Shown: one piece after another, positions 53,561-61,538 of the stretch
Layout of the letters: every line of letters starts with the position of its first letter
Numbering within the stretch: the first letter of the stretch is position 1
Source: Lachnospiraceae bacterium
GTDB taxonomy: Bacteria; Bacillota; Clostridia; Lachnospirales; Lachnospiraceae
Assembly (NCBI GenBank): GCA_024698705.1
Contig: JAILQX010000051.1
Span: forward strand, 25,592 to 89,591
Length of the DNA: 64,000 nucleotides
Direction of reading: 5' to 3'
Translations under genes and position numbers: made by a program
The notes under the pieces: model-generated
Told to the model about the DNA's origin: nothing
Database searches by the model: none
Seen by the model: the letters and a program-made list of their open reading frames with translations, nothing else

Positions 53561-53570
53561 GGGGGGGGGT
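53561..53570 (-). repeat. C9 homopolymer and G/C hairpin at the 5' end of the metY transcript
   Basis: Minus strand reads A-C9-GTC-G6-T (53570-53552) within about 10-28 nt of the expected start of transcription. C6-GTC-G6 can form a hairpin at the 5' end of the RNA. The run of nine is prone to slippage. Confidence 0.7.
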
Positions 53571-53585
53571 AAAAATATTAAATAG

Positions 53586-53623
53586 AAGATATCATCATTT
53601 ACCTACCCTGTCAAGGGGTAAAT
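53586..53623 (-). promoter_or_regulatory. metY promoter with shared sulfur operator
   Basis: Minus strand TTGACA (53614-53609), 17 bp, TATCTT (53591-53586). 53623-53596 reads ATTTACC...GGTAAATG, 27 of 28 identical with 38228-38255. The divergent aromatic promoter has its -35 only 20 bp away. Confidence 0.82.
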
Positions 53624-53634
53624 AATAAATTTTC

Positions 53635-53663
53635 TTGACAATGATTTTTAGGGATGTTATCAT
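53635..53663 (+). promoter_or_regulatory. Promoter of the aromatic amino acid operon
   Basis: TTGACA (53635-53640), 17 bp, TATCAT (53658-53663); transcription expected near 53670. Confidence 0.8.
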
Positions 53664-53717
53664 GCTTTCTGTCGGAAGACTTTTGTTTTATGTTTTCTTC
53701 CGCACACAGAGGACAAC

Positions 53718-53816
53718 ATGATGAAGAACATTGGTTACATCGCAAACTATTATTACTTTTACTTTTACTTTACCGGCTCAGACAGTAAGGTTAATTTGCG
53801 ATGCAGCTCTTTATGA
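53718..53816 (+). CDS. Tyr/Phe leader peptide of the aromatic operon
   Basis: 32 codons (31 if the second ATG at 53721 is used, which is better spaced from AGAGGA). Codons 11-18 read TAT TAT TAC TTT TAC TTT TAC TTT (YYYFYFYF), with another Tyr at codon 7. ATCGCAAACT just before this run can pair with AATTTGCGAT (53793-53802), and GGTTAAT beside that can pair with ATTAACC in the terminator. This is the same plan as the trpB2 leader and predicts derepression when Tyr or Phe is short. Confidence 0.85.
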   Translation: MMKNIGYIANYYYFYFYFTGSDSKVNLRCSSL

Positions 53817-53837
53817 TAATGAGATCATGAAAGAATG

Positions 53838-53870
53838 ATGCGACACAGATTAACCTGTGCCGCATTTTTT
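53838..53870 (+). terminator. Attenuator terminator of the aromatic operon
   Basis: ATGCG (53838-53842), A-C mismatch, CACAG (53844-53848), loop ATTAAC, CTGTG, C, CGCAT (to 53865), then T6. The A-C mismatch is at the equivalent place in the trpB2 terminator. Confidence 0.88.
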
Positions 53871-53905
53871 ATTTTACGGAACACCGGAACGTTAGGAGGC
53901 AGGAT

Positions 53906-54907
53906 ATGATAGTTGTACTTAAGCCCAATGTGGCTCAGGAAAAGGAAGAAAGACTTATTGAATGGTTCAAGGGAATGGGACTCGGAGTTCATATTTCCAC
54001 AGGAGAATATCAGACGGTACTCGGACTGATCGGAGATACCGCAAAGGTTGATATGGAAATGATAGACAGCCTTGATATAGTGGATTCCGTCAAGAGGGTT
54101 TCGGAGACCTTCAAGTGCTGCAACAGAAAATTTCATCCCGAGGATACGGTCGTATCGATCGGTGATGTACGCGTGGGCGGAGGAAATTTCTGCATGATAG
54201 CAGGTCCGTGCTCGGTTGAAAATGAAGATCAGATCATTTCTGTTGCAAAGAGTGTCAAGGCGGCGGGAGCAAATCTCTTAAGAGGCGGTGCATTTAAGCC
54301 CAGAACCTCACCCTACGATTTCCAGGGACTTAAGGCAGAAGGTCTTGAACTTTTGAAGATCGCAAGAAAAGAGACCGGACTTCCGATCGTGACCGAGATT
54401 ATGAGTATTGCGGATCTTGATCTGTTCTCCGATATAGATGTGCTTCAGGTAGGCACAAGAAACATGCAGAATTTCGATCTTTTAAAGGAACTCGGACAGA
54501 CGGGCAAACCCATACTTCTCAAAAGAGGTCTTGCCAATACGCTCAAAGAACTTTTGATGAGTGCCGAATACATAATGTCCAGCGGCAATGAAAATGTTAT
54601 ACTGTGCGAAAGGGGTATAAGGACCTTTAGTGATTATCTGAGAAATACACTTGATCTTTCGGCCATTCCGATGCTTCACGAGCTTTCACATCTGCCTATC
54701 ATCGTCGATCCCAGTCATGCTACAGGCATAGCGCGTATGGTACCGCCCATGGCCATGGCGGCAACTGCAGGAGGCTGCGACGGACTGATAATAGAGGTAC
54801 ACAACGATCCGCCTCACGCTCTTTGTGACGGAGCGCAGTCGCTCACACCCGAAGAGTATGCGGAACTCGCGAAGAAGATCAAAGCTATCAGGGAGGTCGT
54901 GGCATGA
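53906..54907 (+). CDS. aroF: 3-deoxy-7-phosphoheptulonate synthase (DAHP synthase)
   Basis: 333 aa. N-terminal ferredoxin-like domain (residues 1-70, MIVVLKPNVAQEKEERLIEWFKGMG) followed by the catalytic barrel: MIAGPCSVEN, LRGGAFKPRTSPYDFQG, QVGTRNMQNFDLLKELG, KPILLKRG, HLPIIVDPSHATG. First enzyme of the shikimate pathway. The N-terminal domain marks the type with allosteric control by Tyr/Phe. Site GGAGG. Stop overlaps tyrA. Confidence 0.96.
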   Translation: MIVVLKPNVAQEKEERLIEWFKGMGLGVHISTGEYQTVLGLIGDTAKVDMEMIDSLDIVDSVKRVSETFKCCNRKFHPEDTVVSIGDVRVGGGNFCMIAGPCSVENEDQIISVAKSVKAAGANLLRGGAFKPRTSPYDFQGLKAEGLELLKIARKETGLPIVTEIMSIADLDLFSDIDVLQVGTRNMQNFDLLKELGQTGKPILLKRGLANTLKELLMSAEYIMSSGNENVILCERGIRTFSDYLRNTLDLSAIPMLHELSHLPIIVDPSHATGIARMVPPMAMAATAGGCDGLIIEVHNDPPHALCDGAQSLTPEEYAELAKKIKAIREVVA

Positions 54908-55734
54908 CAGTCGGTGTTGTGGGATTGGGACTGATCGGAGGATCATTTGTCAAAGCATACAGTAAAGCGGGACATACAGTCTTAGCAAAGGATATAGATG
55001 AAAGCGTAATGCAGTATGCAAAACTCTGCGGAGCCATAGATGATAAGCTTGATGAGAGCAATATTGCGGATTGCGACCTGATACTCATATGTACCTATCC
55101 GGAAGCAGCCATAGAATATATGGAAGAAAACGGCAGGCTTATAAACAAGAAGACGATCGTCATAGACTGCTGCGGCACGAAAGAGGTCATAGTTGACAAG
55201 GGAAGGGAGATCGCAGTGCGTTACGGCTATACATATGTAGGCGGACATCCGATGGCAGGAACCCAGTATTCGGGCTTCAAGTACTCAAGGGACAATCTCT
55301 ACAAGGGCGCTCCGATGGTCATAGTTCCTCCCGTATATGATGATATCATCCTTCTTGACAGGATAAAGAAACTTTTAAGTCCGGCTGGATTCGGGAGTAT
55401 AACGGTCACTACGGCAGCCGAGCATGATGTTATGATAGCATATACCTCACAGCTCGCCCATGTAGTCTCAAATGCCTATGTAAAGAGTCCGACAGTGAGA
55501 AGTCACAAGGGCTTCTCTGCAGGAAGCTACAAGGATATGACCAGGGTGGCATGGCTCAATCCGGAGATGTGGACAGAACTTTTTCTGGAAAATAAAGATA
55601 ATCTCTTAAACGAACTTGATATACTCATAGATAATCTGAACAAATACAGAGTCGCACTTGAAAATGAAGACAAAGACACACTTCTTGAACTTTTAAGAGA
55701 AGGCAGACAGATAAAAGAGGAAATAGACGGATAA
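54904..55734 (+). CDS. tyrA: Prephenate dehydrogenase
   Basis: 276 aa. NAD(P)-binding GVVGLGLIGGSFVKAYSKAGH, CTYPEAAIEYM, DCCGTKE, GGHPMAGTQYSGFKYS, and helical C-terminal part with HVVSNAYVKSP. Makes 4-hydroxyphenylpyruvate for Tyr. No ACT domain, so feedback probably does not act here. Overlaps aroF by four bases. Confidence 0.95.
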   Translation: MTVGVVGLGLIGGSFVKAYSKAGHTVLAKDIDESVMQYAKLCGAIDDKLDESNIADCDLILICTYPEAAIEYMEENGRLINKKTIVIDCCGTKEVIVDKGREIAVRYGYTYVGGHPMAGTQYSGFKYSRDNLYKGAPMVIVPPVYDDIILLDRIKKLLSPAGFGSITVTTAAEHDVMIAYTSQLAHVVSNAYVKSPTVRSHKGFSAGSYKDMTRVAWLNPEMWTELFLENKDNLLNELDILIDNLNKYRVALENEDKDTLLELLREGRQIKEEIDG

Positions 55735-55745
55735 GGAGCACGCCT

Positions 55746-57032
55746 ATGGATCGTAAAGTGGCTTGCGGCAGACGGAGCGGAAGGATAAAGATCCCCGCAT
55801 CAAAATCATATGCACACAGACTGCTGATATGTTCGGCATTTGCCGACAATGAAACAACAATATCCTGCGACGGAATGTCAAAGGACATCGCGGCAACCAT
55901 AGACTGCCTCAGAGCCCTGGGAGCAGGTATAACGGTTGAAGATGGAAAATACATAAAAGTGATACCCGTAAGCATAGACCGGACGGGTGGTGTTGCAAAA
56001 AAAACGGACACCGAAGAACGGATACTTCATTGCGGTGAGAGCGGTTCGACCCTCAGGTTTCTCATCCCGGTAGTCGGGGCAGTGGGAGTCGATGCCGTAT
56101 TTCATATGGAGGGAAGACTGCCGGAGAGACCGCTTGATGCATTTAAGTCGGAACTCGAAAAGCACGGTATGAAGATCGTACAGGATAAGGAAAAGCTTCA
56201 TTGCAGCGGACAGCTTGAAGCCGGAACCTATACGATACCCGGCAACATTTCTTCACAATTTGTATCGGGACTTTTATTTGCACTTCCGCTTCTGAAGGCT
56301 GAGAGTACTTTGGATATAACGGGAGACATACAGTCACGAAGATATATAGACATGACCGAAGAGATACTTGAAAGTATGGGAGCGGAGTTTGAGGGAAACG
56401 AATCTTCATATGACATCAGGCCTTCCGTACTCAGATCCAAAGGAGATGTGACTGTTGAAAGCGACTGGTCCAATGCAGCATTCTTTATGTGCATGGGAGC
56501 AATGTCGGATAAAGGGATAGAACTTTCGGGCATGAACCCGGGTTCAAAGCAGGGGGACAGAGCCATAGTTGATATCCTGAAAGGCTTTGGAGCACGTATC
56601 GAGATCGGTAGTGATGTGCTTACCGTTAAAAGAGGAAGCCTTAAGGGACAGGTAATAGATGCGTCGGAGATCCCCGATCTTGTACCGACCATATGTGCGT
56701 TGGCGGCTGTTGCCGAAGGAAAGACCGAAATTGTAAATGCCGGACGGCTCAGATTTAAGGAATCTGACAGACTGGCGACTACCGCAGGATTGATAAATGA
56801 CCTCGGAGGAAATGTCAGTGAGACGGCGGAAGGACTTATCATAACAGGCGTGGGCAGTTTAAAGGGCGGAACCGTCGATTCCGCAAATGACCACAGGATA
56901 GCCATGGCAGCTGCGGTTGCGGCATGCGGCAGCAGCAAAGATGTTACGGTAAAATGCGCGGAATGTGTAGCAAAATCCTATCCTGCATTCTGGGAGGATT
57001 TGGAATCGTTGGAGGTGACAGATGAGCAGTAG
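55746..57032 (+). CDS. aroA: 3-phosphoshikimate 1-carboxyvinyltransferase (EPSP synthase)
   Basis: 428 aa. Shikimate-3-phosphate contacts KIPASKSYAHRLLICSAFA, PEP site HCGESGSTLRFLIPV, GRLPERPLDAF, SSQFVSGLLFALPLL, and RLRFKESDRLATTAGLIND, DHRIAMAAAVAACG. The GESGSTLR loop with serine at the usual alanine place (G-x-A/S-G-T) suggests a class II-like enzyme. RBS GGAGC. Confidence 0.96.
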   Translation: MDRKVACGRRSGRIKIPASKSYAHRLLICSAFADNETTISCDGMSKDIAATIDCLRALGAGITVEDGKYIKVIPVSIDRTGGVAKKTDTEERILHCGESGSTLRFLIPVVGAVGVDAVFHMEGRLPERPLDAFKSELEKHGMKIVQDKEKLHCSGQLEAGTYTIPGNISSQFVSGLLFALPLLKAESTLDITGDIQSRRYIDMTEEILESMGAEFEGNESSYDIRPSVLRSKGDVTVESDWSNAAFFMCMGAMSDKGIELSGMNPGSKQGDRAIVDILKGFGARIEIGSDVLTVKRGSLKGQVIDASEIPDLVPTICALAAVAEGKTEIVNAGRLRFKESDRLATTAGLINDLGGNVSETAEGLIITGVGSLKGGTVDSANDHRIAMAAAVAACGSSKDVTVKCAECVAKSYPAFWEDLESLEVTDEQ

Positions 57033-58101
57033 CTACGGAGAAAACATAAAACTTACGATCTTCGGACAATCTCATTCACCGGCGATAGGTATGACACTTG
57101 AAGGGATACCTGCCGGAGTGAAGATAGATCAAGATGAGCTGAATGCCTTTATGAAAAGAAGAGCCCCGGGACAGAACAGTTATTCAACTCCCAGAAAGGA
57201 AGCGGATGAGCCGGAATTCTTAAGCGGAGTCGTAGGGGATACTACCTGCGGGGCGCCCATAACTGCCATTATACGCAATACCAATATGCGTTCAAAGGAT
57301 TATGAGGAACTTAAGCGGATACCGAGACCCGGACATGCGGATTATACCGCCGAAATAAAATATGAAGGATTTCAGGACTATGCCGGAGGAGGTCATTTTT
57401 CCGGAAGACTTACCGCACCGTTATGTATAGCGGGAGGGATATGTAAGCAGATCCTTGAGAGCAAAGGTGTAAAGATCATGACCAGGATCGCTTCCATAAA
57501 GGATATATGCGATAGAGGTGAACTTACCGAACCAACCGATAAAAAAGATTTTCCGGTTGTGGATGACGAGCAGGGGAAAAAGATGATAGAGCTCATCGAA
57601 GAGGAGCGCAAGAACGGCGACTCTGTCGGTGGTGTGATAGAGTGTGTTATTACCGGTCTTCCGGCAGGGCTTGGGGATCCGATGTTTGACGGAATGGAAA
57701 ACAGGATCGCCGCCATGGTATTCGGCATACCTGCAGTTAAGGGCATCGAGTTCGGTGCGGGATTTGCTGCGGCAGAAATGACGGGAAGTGAAAATAATGA
57801 TGAGTTCTGTATATGTGACGGAAAGGTCATGACAAAAACCAATAACTGCGGCGGGATACTCGGAGGCATAACAAACGGAATGCCGCTGACGTTCAGGGTG
57901 GCGATCAAGCCCACACCTTCTATAGCAAAGAAGCAGATGAGTGTTGACCTGACGACAATGAAGGAAACAGAACTTCAGGTCAGGGGAAGACACGATCCGT
58001 GCATCGTTCCCAGAGCCGTACCGTGCATAGAGGCAGCAGCAGCCATCACAATATGTAATGCCATGAAAGGAAAAAACTATGAGTATAACCGATTATCGTG
58101 A
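57022..58101 (+). CDS. aroC: Chorismate synthase
   Basis: 359 aa. Needs reduced FMN. GQSHSPAIGMTLEGIPAG, RRAPGQNSYSTPRKEADEPEF, RPGHADYTAEIKYEGFQDYAGGGHFSGRLTAP-type FMN region, and QVRGRHDPCIVPRAVPCIEAAAA near the end. Overlaps aroA by 11 bases and pheA by 23. Confidence 0.97.
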   Translation: MSSSYGENIKLTIFGQSHSPAIGMTLEGIPAGVKIDQDELNAFMKRRAPGQNSYSTPRKEADEPEFLSGVVGDTTCGAPITAIIRNTNMRSKDYEELKRIPRPGHADYTAEIKYEGFQDYAGGGHFSGRLTAPLCIAGGICKQILESKGVKIMTRIASIKDICDRGELTEPTDKKDFPVVDDEQGKKMIELIEEERKNGDSVGGVIECVITGLPAGLGDPMFDGMENRIAAMVFGIPAVKGIEFGAGFAAAEMTGSENNDEFCICDGKVMTKTNNCGGILGGITNGMPLTFRVAIKPTPSIAKKQMSVDLTTMKETELQVRGRHDPCIVPRAVPCIEAAAAITICNAMKGKNYEYNRLS

Positions 58102-59221
58102 AAAGATGGATATCATAGACAAACAGTTTCTTGACCTGTTTGAACAGAGGATGCAGGTATCAAAAGAGATAGCAGCCTATAAAAAGGAGAAGAACCTTTC
58201 GGTCCTCGATCTTAAGAGAGAACGCGAAAAGATGAACGAGATCATCGAAAGATCTCCCGAAGAACTTAAGGATTACAGTTCGATTCTGTATTCGATGATA
58301 TTTGAGATAAGCAGAAGTTATCAGAACCGCCTGATAGGTGTAAGGACCGATATCATGGATATGATGAAAAAGGCTATCGACAATACACCGAAGTTATTTC
58401 CCGAGATAGCACCGGTAGCATGTCAGGGCATAGAGGGGGCCAATTCGCAGATCGCCTGCGATAAGTTGTTCCGTAATGCCAATATCATGTATTTCGCCAA
58501 TTTTGAAGCAGTATTCTCTGCCATAGAAAAGGGGCTTTGCAAATACGGAGTCATACCGGTTGAAAACAGTACAGCGGGTTCTGTCAACAAGGTCTACGAT
58601 CTTATGTTGAAACATAACTTTAAGATAGTAAGAAGCATAAGGCTCAAGATAGAGCATAATCTTCTTGTCAATCCGGGAACGAAGCTCGACCAGATAAAAG
58701 AGATATATTCGCATGAGCAGGCCATAGCACAATGTTCGGGATTCCTCTCAACACTTAAGGGAGTCAAGATCATTCCCTGTGAAAACACCGCGGTTGCGGC
58801 AAAGAGTGTTGCGGAATCGGGTAAGAATACGGTTGCGGCACTTGCTTCAAGCATGTGCATGAAATACTACGGACTTGAATGCCTTCAGGAATCCGTGCAG
58901 AATACTGACAACAATTACACAAGATTCATATGTATCTCAAAGGATCTTGAGATATATCCCGGGGCTGACAGAACAAGTATAATGCTCATACTGTCACATG
59001 AGCCCGGAGCTTTGTATAAGATCCTTTCACGCTTTTACGCGCTCGGTATCAACCTGATAAAACTGGAAAGCCGTCCTCTTCCCAATCATGAATTTGAATT
59101 CATGTTTTACTTTGATCTGGACGTACCTGTTTATTCACCGAACCTTCTTCAGCTCATGGGAGAATTGCCCGGGGCATGCGAAAGTTTCACCTATCTTGGC
59201 AGCTATAGTGAGGTAATATGA
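58079..59221 (+). CDS. pheA: Bifunctional chorismate mutase/prephenate dehydratase (P-protein)
   Basis: 380 aa. N-terminal AroQ chorismate mutase (residues 1-90: YREKMDIIDKQFLDLFEQRMQVSKEIAAYKKEK). Prephenate dehydratase about 105-285 (GANSQIACDKLF, VIPVENSTAGSVNKVYDLM, EIYSHEQAIAQCSGFL, and NTDNNYTRFICISKD with catalytic Thr). C-terminal ACT domain 300-375 (GALYKILSRFYALGINLIKLESRPLP) gives Phe feedback. Confidence 0.96.
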   Translation: MSITDYREKMDIIDKQFLDLFEQRMQVSKEIAAYKKEKNLSVLDLKREREKMNEIIERSPEELKDYSSILYSMIFEISRSYQNRLIGVRTDIMDMMKKAIDNTPKLFPEIAPVACQGIEGANSQIACDKLFRNANIMYFANFEAVFSAIEKGLCKYGVIPVENSTAGSVNKVYDLMLKHNFKIVRSIRLKIEHNLLVNPGTKLDQIKEIYSHEQAIAQCSGFLSTLKGVKIIPCENTAVAAKSVAESGKNTVAALASSMCMKYYGLECLQESVQNTDNNYTRFICISKDLEIYPGADRTSIMLILSHEPGALYKILSRFYALGINLIKLESRPLPNHEFEFMFYFDLDVPVYSPNLLQLMGELPGACESFTYLGSYSEVI

Positions 59222-60462
59222 TGAAGTGCGGACTGCTCGGCAGAAAACTCGTTCACAGCTATTCACCGCAGATCCACGGGATGCTGTGTGATTACGAATA
59301 TGACCTTTTCGAAAAAGAAGAGGATGAACTTGAAGAATTCTTTAAAAACAGCGACTGGCACGGGATCAATGTGACCATACCCTATAAGAGGAGCGTCATC
59401 CCGTTTTTAGATGAGATGAGTGACATGGCCAGACGTGCCGGAAGTGTCAACACCATCATAAAGAGGGAGGACGGATCCTTTTACGGAGACAATACCGATG
59501 TCTATGGTTTCATGATGACGGTTGAAAAAGCCGGTATCGATGTTAAGGGCAAAAAGGCGCTGATACTCGGAAGCGGAGGAGCTTCGGGAGCGGTAATGAC
59601 TGCACTTGAATCGATGGGAGCGATCCCTTTCATCATCAGCAGAACGGGAGAGAATAATTATTCAAACCTTTATCTTCATGAAGATGCGCGTATCATCGTC
59701 AATACCACACCTGTCGGAATGTACCCCGATACAGGCAAGGCGGCACTGGATCTTAAGGTGTTTCCGAACTGTAAAGGTGTTATAGACATCATCTACAATC
59801 CTGCCAGGACCGAACTGCTCCTTCAGGCAGAGGAACTGGGCATACCCTGTGTGAACGGATTGTATATGCTCATAGCTCAGGCATATAAGAGCGCGGAAAT
59901 ATTTGCCGGTCATAATATAGAGGAGTCTAAGATCGATGTCATACTTGATGAACTGACCGGATCTATGCAGAATATCATCCTTGTAGGCATGCCGGGAAGC
60001 GGCAAGAGCACTATGGCTTCAAAGCTTGGTGAAAAACTCGGACTTACCGTAAAGGATGCGGACGTTGAGATAACAAAGGCTGTCGGAAGAAAGCCTTCTT
60101 TGATAATCACACAAGACGGGGAAGCGGCATTCCGTGATATCGAAAGTGAAGTAATAGCGGATCTGGGCAAGGGTTCAGGCATGGTGATCGCTACCGGAGG
60201 AGGAGCGGTACTTCGGGAGTGTAATTACAGAGCATTGCATCAGAACGGTATCATAGTATGGATCCGACGCGATATCGACAAGCTTCCCACAGGTGACAGA
60301 CCTTTATCTGCAGGACAGGATCTTAATGTGATGTATGAAAAAAGGGAACCGCTTTATAAAAAATATGCAGATGTGATCGTCGATAATAACGGTACACCTG
60401 ACGAGACTGTCTGCAGGATCATAAGTGAAATAAAAAAAACACGGAGCAAAGGAGCGATATGA
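59218..60462 (+). CDS. aroE: Shikimate dehydrogenase-shikimate kinase fusion
   Basis: 414 aa, two enzymes in one chain. Residues 1-250: shikimate dehydrogenase (GLLGRKLVHSYSPQIHGML, NVTIPYKRSVIPFLDE, NTIIKREDGSFYGDNTDVYGF with catalytic Lys/Asp, and nucleotide site LILGSGGASGAVMTAL). Residues 252-414: shikimate kinase with Walker A VGMPGSGKSTMASKLGEKLG, DADVEI, EAAFRDIESEVI and IATGGGAVLRE. These do consecutive steps 4 and 5 of the pathway except for AroA. Start overlaps pheA stop. Confidence 0.95.
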   Translation: MMKCGLLGRKLVHSYSPQIHGMLCDYEYDLFEKEEDELEEFFKNSDWHGINVTIPYKRSVIPFLDEMSDMARRAGSVNTIIKREDGSFYGDNTDVYGFMMTVEKAGIDVKGKKALILGSGGASGAVMTALESMGAIPFIISRTGENNYSNLYLHEDARIIVNTTPVGMYPDTGKAALDLKVFPNCKGVIDIIYNPARTELLLQAEELGIPCVNGLYMLIAQAYKSAEIFAGHNIEESKIDVILDELTGSMQNIILVGMPGSGKSTMASKLGEKLGLTVKDADVEITKAVGRKPSLIITQDGEAAFRDIESEVIADLGKGSGMVIATGGGAVLRECNYRALHQNGIIVWIRRDIDKLPTGDRPLSAGQDLNVMYEKREPLYKKYADVIVDNNGTPDETVCRIISEIKKTRSKGAI

Positions 60463-60893
60463 GAATACTTGTAATAAACGGCCCCAATCTGAATCTTCTG
60501 GGTGTAAGGGAGCCGGAGATATACGGAACAGGTGACTACAATGCCCTCATAAAATATATAGAGGATGTTTGCAGGGAAGAAAATGTAGAGGTTGAATGTT
60601 ATCAGTCCAACCACGAAGGAGACATTGTTGACAGGATACAACAGGCTCTTGGCAATAAGGACGGGATAGTGATCAATCCGGCTGCATATACACATACAAG
60701 CATTGCCATCATGGATGCACTCAAGGCTGTTGCAATACCTGCAGTTGAGGTCCATCTTACCAATGTTGAAAAAAGAGAAGATTTCAGACAGATAAGCTAT
60801 GCCGGAATGGCATGTGTCCATACGTATATGGGACTTGGTTTTGAAGGGTATAAAGAGGCTGTGCTTTTCCTGAAGAGATATCTTAAGGATTAA
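60459..60893 (+). CDS. aroQ: Type II 3-dehydroquinate dehydratase
   Basis: 144 aa. LVINGPNLNLLGVREPEIYG, catalytic Tyr region, SNHEGDIVDRIQQAL, INPAAYTHTSIAIMDAL (Asn, His), VEVHLTNVEKREDFRQISYAG. Dehydrates 3-dehydroquinate. Last gene of the operon; aroB is not in this window. Its stop overlaps the stop of the convergent ANTAR gene. Confidence 0.97.
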   Translation: MRILVINGPNLNLLGVREPEIYGTGDYNALIKYIEDVCREENVEVECYQSNHEGDIVDRIQQALGNKDGIVINPAAYTHTSIAIMDALKAVAIPAVEVHLTNVEKREDFRQISYAGMACVHTYMGLGFEGYKEAVLFLKRYLKD

Positions 60894-61477
60894 GAGTAGG
60901 TTTTGATTATGTTTTCAGCGATCTCGCGCTTTGAAACACACAGATCCATGGCCTGTTTTTCTATGTATCTGTGAGCTTCGGATTCGCTCATGTTCAGTTC
61001 GCTGATGAGGAGCCATTTTGCCTTATTGACAATACGGATCTCCTTCATCTTATCTTCTATGGAACGTGTCTGCTTTTCGGATCTTCTTAAGTGTTCCCTG
61101 GCACTTATCATCCAGTTCATTGCATTTCCGACCGTAGCCTTGCTCAACGGTTTTGCGAGTACAAATACACCATGCTCCGCCACTGTATCGAAGACGTCGT
61201 CGAAGAAGTCCGCACGTGCAAGAACCATGACTGCGGTACATGTACTGGAGGTCGCGATATCGATGGCAAAGCGTGTTCCGTTGTCATCCGGAAGAGGAGA
61301 GTTGATTATGACAAAATCATAACTTCTTTCAGTATATTCACGTTTTGCCGCACTTATATTGGTTGAGATCTTTATTGGAGAATATCTTGTTTCGGGGAGC
61401 AAAGAAGACAGATTGTCATTGAAATTCTCTGCAGCCGAAACCACAAGCACACTGTAAACATGTTCTTTCAGACTCAT
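60890..61477 (-). CDS. ANTAR-domain response regulator (RNA-binding antiterminator)
   Basis: 195 aa. Residues 8-120 resemble a receiver (YSVLVVSAAENFNDNLSSLL; FVIINSPLPDDNGTRFA; FVLAKPLSK) but the usual phospho-Asp position is Asn-Ser, so phosphorylation may be lost. Coiled-coil helix 125-140, then ANTAR 140-193 (KMKEIRIVNKAKWLLISELNMSESEAHRYIEKQAMDLCVSKREIAENI). ANTAR proteins bind paired hexaloop hairpins and prevent termination. Follows glnA in the same direction, as in several Clostridia, so nitrogen control is the likely role. Confidence 0.9.
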   Translation of the reverse strand: MSLKEHVYSVLVVSAAENFNDNLSSLLPETRYSPIKISTNISAAKREYTERSYDFVIINSPLPDDNGTRFAIDIATSSTCTAVMVLARADFFDDVFDTVAEHGVFVLAKPLSKATVGNAMNWMISAREHLRRSEKQTRSIEDKMKEIRIVNKAKWLLISELNMSESEAHRYIEKQAMDLCVSKREIAENIIKTYS

Positions 61478-61538
61478 CTTATTTGCTCCTTTCGTTATAG
61501 TTTTTAAGTAGGATAACAGACATTTTCGGATCGTATCA

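Noticed and set aside
56228..56938. 236-codon minus-strand frame opposite aroA
   Set aside because: Shadow of aroA codons; Ser/Pro-rich, no family resemblance.
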